A stretch of 14,469 bases of DNA from JBBITW01 sp037440525 (lineage in GTDB: Bacteria; Desulfobacterota; BSN033; UBA1163): NCBI GenBank assembly GCA_037440525.1, contig JBBITW010000091.1, positions 1 to 14,469 of the forward strand. The letters run 5' to 3'. This document shows, one piece after another, positions 1 through 6,249 of the stretch; position 1 is the stretch's first letter, and every line of letters begins with the position of its first letter. The position numbers were made by a program, and so were the translations under genes. The notes under the pieces are model-generated. The model worked only from the letters and a program-made list of their open reading frames with translations, was not told the origin of the DNA and did no database searches.

Positions 1-92
1 GCTTGTCCCTTGCCGTATTTGGTTTCATTTCTTATGTAGAATTACGACACATCCTGTTGGGGGAGACCCCCGTTATTTCAGGACTTTTTCAC

Positions 93-140
93 AGACCTCT
101 TTTTAAATACTTTTTCAGAGGTCTTTAAAATTTGTTTTTT
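93..140 (+). terminator. Possible rho-independent terminator
   Basis: AGACCTCT (93-100) and AGAGGTCT (117-124) form a perfect 8-bp stem with a 16-base loop. T-rich sequence follows, including six Ts at 135-140. It could end transcription of a gene lying to the left of the window. The long loop and the gap before the T run weaken the call. Confidence 0.3.
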
Positions 141-167
141 CATTATACTAAATTATGTTTTTATAAT
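139..167 (+). promoter_or_regulatory. Candidate promoter for the response regulator gene
   Basis: A perfect TATAAT hexamer (162-167) lies 17 bases downstream of a poor -35 match, TTCATT (139-144). It is the best -10 element between 129 and the start codon at 288. In DNA this AT-rich a TATAAT is common by chance, so the call is tentative. The transcript would have a leader of about 115 bases. Confidence 0.2.
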
Positions 168-287
168 AAACGTCTCAACATAATATTGTATCTTTTCATA
201 GAGAGAGTTTTAACTTTACTTTTTTTTCCAAAAATGATAGATATTTAAAGTTATATATTTATAGTCATCTTTGGCTGTATTATTGAT

Positions 288-953
288 ATGGTAGAAGTAA
301 TGAGACATAAAGTTGTTATTGCCGAAGATCATGCCATATTAAGAGATGGTTTGAAATCGCTTCTTACCTCAAGCATGGATTTTGATGTAGTTGGAGAGGC
401 AGAAGATGGAAGGGAGGCTATTAAATGTGTAGAGAGATTGAAGCCAGAAATTATCATCATGGATCTTTCCATGCCCCGAATGAATGGAATGGAAGCTATA
501 AGAGAGATAAAGCGAGTATTTAAGGATATAAAGGTTTTAGTTCTAACCGTCCATAAAGATGAAGAGTATATCCTTGCTACTTTTAAGGCAGGGGCAGATG
601 GATACGTCCTAAAGGACTCCAGCTATCATGAACTAATAATGGCCATCAAAAGTGTTCTCATGGGGAAACGCTATATCAGTCCTGGTATATCGGAAAAGGT
701 TTTAGAAGGATATCTTGAAGGCAGGGAAAGATTAAAAGCAAAGACTTCATGGGAAACTCTTACCCCACGTGAAAGGGAAATATTGAAGCTAATTGCAGAG
801 GGATATAAGAATAAAGAAATTGCAGAAGAATTGTGTATAAGTGTTAAGACAGTAGAGAAGCACAGATCAAATCTTATGGAAAAATTGAATCTTCACAATG
901 TCCAATCCCTAACCAGCTTTGCAATAGAGAAAGGACTTGTCTCCCGAGAGTAG
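288..953 (+). CDS. NarL/FixJ-family response regulator (receiver + LuxR HTH)
   Basis: A cytoplasmic two-component transcription regulator of 221 residues, the usual length for the family. The N-terminal receiver (about 6-125) has the acidic pair E13/D14, phospho-acceptor D59 in IIIMDLSMP, switch residue T87 and K109, so it should be phosphorylatable. A linker leads to a C-terminal LuxR-type helix-turn-helix (about 158-204), with LTPREREIL and a recognition helix near SVKTVEKHRSNLMEKL. The start is uncertain: ATG at 288 has no visible ribosome binding site, while ATG at 300 (MRHKVVIAEDH) has a weak GGTAG upstream and matches usual family N-termini. No histidine kinase is present in the window. 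It is the only plus-strand gene and converges on the catabolic cluster, so control of that cluster is possible but unproven. Confidence 0.93.
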   Translation: MVEVMRHKVVIAEDHAILRDGLKSLLTSSMDFDVVGEAEDGREAIKCVERLKPEIIIMDLSMPRMNGMEAIREIKRVFKDIKVLVLTVHKDEEYILATFKAGADGYVLKDSSYHELIMAIKSVLMGKRYISPGISEKVLEGYLEGRERLKAKTSWETLTPREREILKLIAEGYKNKEIAEELCISVKTVEKHRSNLMEKLNLHNVQSLTSFAIEKGLVSRE

Positions 954-958
954 ACATA

Positions 959-1011
959 TATCCGATTAGGCGGATAAAAAAGTCTCCCTTTGGAAAGTTT
1001 AATAAATTTCC
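959..1011. terminator. Convergent intergenic hairpins, possible weak terminators
   Basis: Between the convergent stop codons (953 and 1025) there are two small hairpins. One has a 6-bp stem, TATCCG/CGGATA (959-964/971-976). The other (992-1011) pairs GGAAA with TTTCC and TTT with AAA, with one bulged base. A run of six A/T pairs lies between them at 976-981. Read on the minus strand, the second hairpin is followed about ten bases later by the T run, so it may be a weak terminator for the minus-strand operon. Neither hairpin has the classic stem followed directly by a U tract. Confidence 0.25.
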
Positions 1012-1024
1012 CACTCTCTAAATT

Positions 1025-1417
1025 TTAATCCTTTTTAAAGGCGATGGCTTCGATCTCCAAAAGCCAATCAGGATCTACAAGCGAAGCAACAGCTACCTGA
1101 GTGCTCGCAGGATAAGGGGGTTTAAAGTACTTACCCCTCACTTGATTAACGATATCCCGATATCTTATATCACGCAAGAAAATTGTTATTTTGACAATAT
1201 CATCAAGTCCTGCACCTGCTTCAGCCAGAACAGTCTTTATATTCTCAAAAACCTGCCTTGCCTGACCTTCTACATCGCCTCTCGCTACTGTTTTGCCTTC
1301 CGAATCCCATGGAATCTGTCCAGAGACAAAGATCAACCTTCCACCTGATACCTCCCAACCCGGACTATAGTGACCCCTGACCTTTAAATTCTCTGGCCGT
1401 AAAACACGCTTTCCCAT
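1025..1417 (-). CDS. RidA/YjgF/UK114-family protein lacking the deaminase arginine
   Basis: A 130-residue protein, the normal length of a RidA-family subunit; these are usually trimers with active sites between subunits. Family marks are FVSGQIP (30-36), the helix GQARQVFENIKTVLAEAGAGLDDIVK (51-76, read in pieces), ITIFLRDI and the C-terminal LEIEAIA. Archetypal RidA enzymes hydrolyse reactive enamines/imines such as 2-aminoacrylate, using an Arg in a PARS motif. Here the aligned motif is PAST, with S105 (codon at 1103-1105) in place of that Arg, so enamine deaminase activity is doubtful. It may belong to one of the Rid subfamilies without the arginine. The ATG follows GGAGGT at 5 bases. It is 99 bases downstream of dctM1 on the same strand and probably the last gene of that operon. 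The symbol is withheld because function is unclear. Confidence 0.9.
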   Translation of the reverse strand: MGKRVLRPENLKVRGHYSPGWEVSGGRLIFVSGQIPWDSEGKTVARGDVEGQARQVFENIKTVLAEAGAGLDDIVKITIFLRDIRYRDIVNQVRGKYFKPPYPASTQVAVASLVDPDWLLEIEAIAFKKD

Positions 1418-1516
1418 TTTTACCTCCGATCTATTCTAAATTGTTAAAATTGCCACATATTTAAATAAAGGACGGCAATGAATTTAAATAGGAAATCACT
1501 CAATTAAGAAAAGGAA

Positions 1517-2830
1517 TTATTTAAAAAGGACCTGAGGAAGCCACAAAACGATTTTTGGAATTAAAATACATATTATGAGGCACAAACCCTGCAGGCATAC
1601 AAATGGTGTTATTGACCGATATATATCCATCATGGTTATCGTTTTGGGAACAATCGCCTTCATGTAAAACAGATTGAATCCAAATGGAGGGGTTAAATAG
1701 GCCATCTCCATATTTACGATAAAAAGGACTCCAAACCAGACTGGATCAAAACCAAGCATCTTTATAATTGGAACAAATATGGGTACTGTTATCATTACAA
1801 TACCCCCGGGATCCATCAGGCATCCAAGTATAAAAAGGCTTAACTGCATGCCAAAAAGGACTATATAAGGAGAGACTGGAAGTCCAGCTACTAAACCCTT
1901 TATAAATTCGAGGGCTCCGACATAGGTATAAAGTGAAGCAAAGCATGAGCCCCCAATTATAATCCATAAAACCATACACGAAAGTTTTAGCCCTTCATAA
2001 CAGGCCTCCTTTATGAGTTTAAAACTAAGTTTCCTATAAATTGCAGCACAAAGTAGACTCCCTGCACACCCTATGGCTGCGGCTTCAGTTGGAGTACAAA
2101 TTCCTTTAAAGATTGTCCCTAAAACTACAAGGATCAGGAGTACAGGCAAAATCACTGCCCGAAGGGAAGCAATCTTCTCCATTAAGTTTGCTCTCTCTTC
2201 AGGGGGGACTGGTGGGCCCAAGTGTGGTTGGAAATAGCATCTGATTGCTATATATATAATGAATAGGGCTGAAAGGAGCAATCCCGGGAAGACACCTCCG
2301 GCATATAACTGTCCTATCGACTCTCCGGAGAAGACTCCATAGACAATCATCAATACACTTGGAGGGATAAGTATCCCGAGGGCACCCCCTGCAGAGATAC
2401 AACCAACTGCTATAGATTTATGATAATTATATCGAAGCATAGCTGGCAGTGCTATAACTCCCATTGTGACAGTTGCTGCACCACTTATCCCTGTGCATGC
2501 AGCAAATATTGTGCAGACTATTACAGTCCCTATAGCTAACCCACCTCTTATCCCCCCTATCCACTTATACATCATTTCGTAGGCATCATCTGCAACACCT
2601 GAATGCTGAAGGATCAAACCCATAAAGATAAACAAAGGTATAGCTGTGAGAATAAAATTCTCCATCACTCCATATGTAACGCCCGAAAGAATGGAAAGGG
2701 CTTGAGGCCCCTGCAGAATAAGAACAATCAGGGCAGCAACCCCTCCCATACCAAAGGCAAGTGGTAAACCTGATATAAGAAGGAGAATAAGAGAGACAAA
2801 AAGGAGTAATGTGATCAGCTCAACGCTCAT
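1517..2830 (-). CDS. TRAP transporter large permease subunit, DctM family
   Basis: A 437-residue inner-membrane protein, hydrophobic nearly throughout (about 12 membrane segments), the usual DctM length. It forms the transport channel of a Na+- or H+-coupled tripartite carboxylate transporter with the DctQ subunit encoded just before it and the periplasmic binding protein DctP. Family motifs visible: TGISGAATVTMG (113-124), GGALGILIPPS (148-158), CTPTEAAAIG (245-254), CLMDPGGIVMITVPIF (337-352) and TPPFGFNLF (380-388). The first and third lie in the regions associated with ion and substrate binding in this family. The ATG overlaps the end of dctQ1 by 11 bases with AAGGA just upstream, indicating translational coupling. 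The DPVWFG region shares 18 identical bases with dctM2 (1730-1747 and 12680-12697). The substrate is not predictable from sequence. Confidence 0.95.
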   Translation of the reverse strand: MSVELITLLLFVSLILLLISGLPLAFGMGGVAALIVLILQGPQALSILSGVTYGVMENFILTAIPLFIFMGLILQHSGVADDAYEMMYKWIGGIRGGLAIGTVIVCTIFAACTGISGAATVTMGVIALPAMLRYNYHKSIAVGCISAGGALGILIPPSVLMIVYGVFSGESIGQLYAGGVFPGLLLSALFIIYIAIRCYFQPHLGPPVPPEERANLMEKIASLRAVILPVLLILVVLGTIFKGICTPTEAAAIGCAGSLLCAAIYRKLSFKLIKEACYEGLKLSCMVLWIIIGGSCFASLYTYVGALEFIKGLVAGLPVSPYIVLFGMQLSLFILGCLMDPGGIVMITVPIFVPIIKMLGFDPVWFGVLFIVNMEMAYLTPPFGFNLFYMKAIVPKTITMMDIYRSITPFVCLQGLCLIICILIPKIVLWLPQVLFK

Positions 2831-3326
2831 CCTGTCCTTCCAAAATTAGGGTTCTCAAGTCACGTATAAGCTTAGCAATACCCTGTAGTAGAAGCAGAAA
2901 AACCCCTATTGGTAAGATTAGCTTGAAGGGATAAATGGGTGGATTCCATAAACTGCCAGAGTGCTCAAAATTCTTTAAAGACCTCCAGGCTGTATCCCCT
3001 CCCATCCATAAAAGGGCTCCGCAAAAAAGGAAAAAAAACAGAAATGTTATCACATCTATCAGTGCCTTCCCTTTCGGGGTAAAGCGACCATAAACCACAT
3101 CCATATTAACGTGACCGCGGTTATAAAGTGTATATGCCCCTCCTAAAATAATGTAGGCACCAAAAAGCATTGCCGAGCTCTCGTGAGCCCAGATAGTAGG
3201 GCGATTCAATAAATATCTTGCAACTACCTCAAAACAGACCAAAAAGGTCAGGGCAACTATAAGGAAACTTACGGCCTTTCCTGTCCAATTACTTATGTTA
3301 TCAATCAAATTCAATAGAGAATTCAT
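2820..3326 (-). CDS. TRAP transporter small permease subunit, DctQ family
   Basis: A 168-residue inner-membrane protein with four hydrophobic segments (about 17-37, 50-68, 88-108 and 133-154), as expected for DctQ, which pairs with DctM to form the membrane part of a TRAP transporter. The family signature EVVARYLLNRPTIWAHE (33-49) is clear, followed by GGAYTLYNRGHVNMD. It lies 71 bases downstream of dctP, a gap holding a strong palindromic hairpin, and its last 11 bases overlap dctM1. The start is ATG at 3326, with only weak GGA/GAG ribosome-binding sequence upstream; lower translation than dctP would fit the different amounts of binding protein and membrane subunits needed. Confidence 0.93.
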   Translation of the reverse strand: MNSLLNLIDNISNWTGKAVSFLIVALTFLVCFEVVARYLLNRPTIWAHESSAMLFGAYIILGGAYTLYNRGHVNMDVVYGRFTPKGKALIDVITFLFFFLFCGALLWMGGDTAWRSLKNFEHSGSLWNPPIYPFKLILPIGVFLLLLQGIAKLIRDLRTLILEGQDER

Positions 3327-3358
3327 AACTCAAATTTTCCTTTACGCTTTATTAAAGA

Positions 3359-3387
3359 TTTGAGGGGAGAAAATTTTCTCCCCCAAA
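3359..3387 (-). promoter_or_regulatory. Intercistronic hairpin between dctP and dctQ1
   Basis: A perfect 20-base palindrome (3364-3383, half-site GGGGAGAAAA) extends by four more pairs (TTTG/CAAA) after one bulged A. It begins about ten bases downstream of the dctP stop codon on the minus strand. There is no U tract after it. By analogy with other binding-protein operons it may protect the 3' end of dctP mRNA or partly attenuate readthrough, giving more DctP than DctQM. That role is inference. Confidence 0.6.
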
Positions 3388-3397
3388 TTCATTGATC

Positions 3398-4450
3398 TTA
3401 CCACGGGAATTTCTTTATTTTTGAAGGGATTTCTTTTTCAGTGATGAAGGTTTTAACCATATCTACTATCTGTGCATTCCTTGGATTCTTCTTAGCAATT
3501 ATATCCCAGCTCTCCATTGCCAATTTTCTTCCCTTTGCAACTTCTTCTTGAGACAATACAGTTACTTTAACCCCATGGTCTCTTTGCATACTTTCCAAAG
3601 ACCTATGGGATAACATCTGGGTATGGAAGGTAGAAAAATAGGCAGAAGACTGAGCAGCGGTTTCAACTGCTATTCTTTGGTCGGGTGTTAATCTCTTCCA
3701 CAAATCCATATTGACATATAGATTGTTCCATGAACCCCATTGCATCGGTGGCTTCATGAAATATTTTAAAACCTCATGAAATTTCATTTCATACATTGGC
3801 CCTGCATGGCCCCAGTGTGCTCCATCCACAACACCTGTTGCCAGTGCTGTATAAAGTTCTCCTCCCGCGATAAATACAGTCGAAGCTCCACACTTCTTTA
3901 ACCATTCGGCAATAGCACCGGAAGATCGCAATTTCATTCCTTTCAAATCATCTATTTTGTTGATCGGCTTCTTTGTCATGAGTTCTGTCTGAAATGCCTC
4001 CCATGGAACATAATAGACATTATGCTTAGCATATTCCTCCCTCATTACATCTACAAGTCCACCCTTCCACATAAAAAACCAGGCTTCCTCATAGGTCTGG
4101 AATGCAAAGGGTAAACCATTTGCTGCCTCACTCCCTGGCACCTCACCAGCCCAGTATCCCTCCATACAATGAACCATATCAAGGACTCCCCTTCTTAAGG
4201 CGGTAAGCATCTCTCTTGCTGGTACAATTGCCCCAACAGGATATGGTGTTATTGTAATCTGACCCTGGGTCAATTTTTCCACCATGTGCTTAAAGTATGC
4301 AACTGTACGTTCTATTTCAGGTTGTATTAGATGGCTCTGCAACTTCAATTCAAGTTTTTTTGTCTGTCCTAAAACTTTTCCAGTATCCCAAATTCCTAAT
4401 AATAAGAACAAAATCATTAAACCCAGCATACATCTCTTTAGATTCTTCAT
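3398..4450 (-). CDS. TRAP transporter substrate-binding protein, DctP family
   Basis: A periplasmic solute-binding protein of 350 residues that captures an organic acid and delivers it to the DctQM permease. From the preferred start, a positively charged N-terminus and hydrophobic stretch (about 1-25, MKNLKRCMLGLMILFLLLG) form a signal peptide. Family features: LKGMKLRSSG (Arg at 175), where a conserved Arg usually pairs with the substrate carboxylate, and GGELYTALATGVVDGAHWG (about 196-214), the typical DctP segment. Start choice: ATG at 4450 lies 5 bases after AGGGGGTGG. The longer frame starts with GTG at 4459, inside that ribosome binding site, and is less likely. First gene of a dctP-dctQ1-dctM1 set, about 104 bases downstream of the acyl-CoA synthetase; the gap holds a tandem repeat. 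An organic acid, often a 2-oxo or hydroxy acid in this family, is likely; the exact ligand is unknown. Confidence 0.93.
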   Translation of the reverse strand: MKNLKRCMLGLMILFLLLGIWDTGKVLGQTKKLELKLQSHLIQPEIERTVAYFKHMVEKLTQGQITITPYPVGAIVPAREMLTALRRGVLDMVHCMEGYWAGEVPGSEAANGLPFAFQTYEEAWFFMWKGGLVDVMREEYAKHNVYYVPWEAFQTELMTKKPINKIDDLKGMKLRSSGAIAEWLKKCGASTVFIAGGELYTALATGVVDGAHWGHAGPMYEMKFHEVLKYFMKPPMQWGSWNNLYVNMDLWKRLTPDQRIAVETAAQSSAYFSTFHTQMLSHRSLESMQRDHGVKVTVLSQEEVAKGRKLAMESWDIIAKKNPRNAQIVDMVKTFITEKEIPSKIKKFPW

Positions 4451-4455
4451 TTTTT

Positions 4456-4464
4456 CCACCCCCT
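4456..4464 (-). promoter_or_regulatory. Ribosome binding site deciding the dctP start
   Basis: AGGGGGTGG on the minus strand lies 5 bases before ATG 4450. The alternative GTG start at 4459 falls inside this site, so the ATG is preferred and the protein is three residues shorter than the longest open frame. Confidence 0.7.
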
Positions 4465-4506
4465 ATTTTTTTATTTTGTGAAATTATGATAAATTTATTC
4501 AAACCT

Positions 4507-4526
4507 CATTTTCTAACATTTTCTAA
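4507..4526. repeat. Perfect 10-bp tandem repeat upstream of dctP
   Basis: CATTTTCTAA occurs twice with no gap (4507-4516 and 4517-4526); on the minus strand it reads TTAGAAAATG twice. It lies 57-76 bases upstream of the dctP start, in the only sizeable gap between the acyl-CoA synthetase and dctP. A 10-bp period places both copies on the same DNA face, as in many activator sites. No clear -35/-10 pair was found nearby. Confidence 0.5.
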
Positions 4527-4554
4527 TAGGCTTATCTTTTATAAATATCTTCTC

Positions 4555-6216
4555 TCACCTCCCCTCAATCTTCTTCTTTTCCTCTTCAGACAAAATCCTT
4601 CGCAATATCTTTCCTGCGCCACTCTTTGGAATTTCATCTCTGAACTCAACAAGGCGTGGACGTTTATAAGCAGCCATATTCTCCCTGCACCACTGGACAA
4701 TATCCTCCTCTTTAATCCTCCCTTTGTATTCTGACTTCAATACAATAAAGGCCTTTGGGCTCTCTCCTCTATATGGATCGGGAACTCCTATCACTGCTGC
4801 CTCCCTAACGGCAGGATGTCTGTAGAGAAGATTTTCAACCTCTGCAGGAAATACACTATAACCCGAACATTTTATCAACTCCCTCTTTCTCCCTAAGATC
4901 TTTATATATCCCTCCTCATCCATAAGGCCGATGTCCCCTGTATAAAGCCAACCATCCCTTAAGACCTCTTTTGTCTCTTCAGTTTTATTCCAGTAGCCCT
5001 CCATCAGAGCAGGTCCGCTCATTATAATCTCACCCTCTTCATTAGGAGAAAGTTCTCTCGCTCCTGTCTCTAAATCAACAATTTTAATATCATTCAAATG
5101 TGGAACACCAATAAATCCAGGTTTATATTTGTATAGTGGTGTAATTGCCCCTCCCTGAGAAATACACTCTGTCAATCCATATCCTTCTCCAATCGCTGAT
5201 CTGGGTGCCAATTCCTTTACCTTCCTTTGAATCTCAACAGAGATTGGAGCTCCTCCACTCCCTATATTCCGAAACGAACTAAAATCATATGTTTTTATAT
5301 CTGGCAGATTGAGAATGGCTATAAGGGCGGTGGATGGAACAACAGTAAATGTGCATCTATAATGGGTAATCGCTTTTACAACTACTTCGGGTATAAATCT
5401 TGATAAGATTACTATTCTACCACCTGAAACCAGTGGTGCACACATCAGTTGCTGCTGTCCCATGGTATGGAAAAAAGGGGCTACACCGAGGTGCACATCA
5501 TCTTCCCTGTGATGATACCAGAAGGCAGAGCCCAAACTCACGATTGCCAGTGCATAATGACTTATCATTGCTCCCTTTGGTAGACCTGTGGTTCCACCAG
5601 TGTATAATAAAAGGGCAAGTTCCCTCTTCAGGTCCGAAACCCTGCAGAAAGCTCTGGGTGAAGACTTTTCTAAAAACTTAAGAAAATCTATTGTTTCAGG
5701 GAAATAACGTTTCTCCTCCATCGCTTCGGAAGGTAATGGTAAGGTAGGTTCTTTGGGTAAATAATCTTTTAATGATGTTAATATTACATTTTTTAATTTG
5801 ACCTTATCCCTTATCTTTTCAACTTCAGAATAAAGATAATCAAGTGAAATCAGAGTCTCCACCTCTGCATCATTTATTTCGTACTCAAGTTCTGCATGCT
5901 TAAACATTGGGTTCAGAGGAACAACAACCCCTCCTGCTCTCTGTATGCCCAGATAACCTATTACAAACTGTGGACAATTCTCCATATAAAGGGCTACACG
6001 ATCTTCCTTCTTAATACCGAGATCAATCAATCCACAGGCAAAACGATCTACTGCCTCATCGAGTTCTCTATATGTTATATCCCTCCCATAAAAACTTATA
6101 GCAATGTTATCAGGAGTCATGATAGCCCAATCTCTCACATACTCTGAAAATGGCTTCTCAACATCAATTCTCTTTGGAAGCCAAGGGGACCAAATCTTAT
6201 GCCATCTCCTCTCCAT
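4555..6216 (-). CDS. AMP-forming acyl-CoA synthetase (ANL superfamily, FadD-like)
   Basis: A cytoplasmic 553-residue enzyme that joins a carboxylic acid to coenzyme A, using ATP and passing through an acyl-adenylate. All core motifs are intact: phosphate-binding loop YTGGTTGLPKG (205-215), GYGLTE (345-350), WLYTGD (423-428), the hinge region LGRKRELIKCSG (441-452) and the C-terminal catalytic lysine K536 in KSGAGKILRR. Length is normal for fatty-acid or aryl-carboxylate ligases, and the sequence does not let me choose between them. It starts 33 bases after the acyl-CoA dehydrogenase stop with AAGGAG 6 bases before the ATG, so the two are co-transcribed and probably act in sequence: activation to a thioester, then dehydrogenation. 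The TRAP system downstream may supply its acid substrate (inference). Confidence 0.94.
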   Translation of the reverse strand: MERRWHKIWSPWLPKRIDVEKPFSEYVRDWAIMTPDNIAISFYGRDITYRELDEAVDRFACGLIDLGIKKEDRVALYMENCPQFVIGYLGIQRAGGVVVPLNPMFKHAELEYEINDAEVETLISLDYLYSEVEKIRDKVKLKNVILTSLKDYLPKEPTLPLPSEAMEEKRYFPETIDFLKFLEKSSPRAFCRVSDLKRELALLLYTGGTTGLPKGAMISHYALAIVSLGSAFWYHHREDDVHLGVAPFFHTMGQQQLMCAPLVSGGRIVILSRFIPEVVVKAITHYRCTFTVVPSTALIAILNLPDIKTYDFSSFRNIGSGGAPISVEIQRKVKELAPRSAIGEGYGLTECISQGGAITPLYKYKPGFIGVPHLNDIKIVDLETGARELSPNEEGEIIMSGPALMEGYWNKTEETKEVLRDGWLYTGDIGLMDEEGYIKILGRKRELIKCSGYSVFPAEVENLLYRHPAVREAAVIGVPDPYRGESPKAFIVLKSEYKGRIKEEDIVQWCRENMAAYKRPRLVEFRDEIPKSGAGKILRRILSEEEKKKIEGR

Positions 6217-6249
6217 CTCTGACTCCTTAATCTAATTCGATCTTAAAAA

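Larger units (their letters stand above)
1..287. other. Left-edge region, mostly non-coding and AT-rich
   Basis: No convincing complete gene lies here. One plus-strand frame is open from base 3 to a TAA at 126-128 (about 41 codons, ending in FRGL). It could be the C-terminus of an upstream gene, but an opening of that length is expected by chance and I do not recognise the peptide. A GGGGG/CCCCC hairpin with a 3-base loop sits at 59-71 and an 8-bp inverted repeat at 93-124. From 129 to 287 the DNA is very AT-rich with long T runs, typical of a promoter and leader for the regulator gene that starts at 288. Confidence 0.5.

Noticed and set aside
271..287. Sigma-54-like promoter TTGGC ... TTGAT just before the regulator start
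   Set aside because: The -12 GC is absent and the site would leave no room for a leader before the start codon at 288.
2820..2830. dctQ1/dctM1 overlap as a possible frameshift or fusion
   Set aside because: Both proteins have complete, normal ends and dctM1 has its own ribosome binding site; an 11-base overlap is ordinary translational coupling.
4297..4734. Plus-strand open frame of 145 codons
   Set aside because: It overlaps the N-terminus of dctP and the C-terminus of the acyl-CoA synthetase on the opposite strand; its composition reflects their codons, not a protein of its own.
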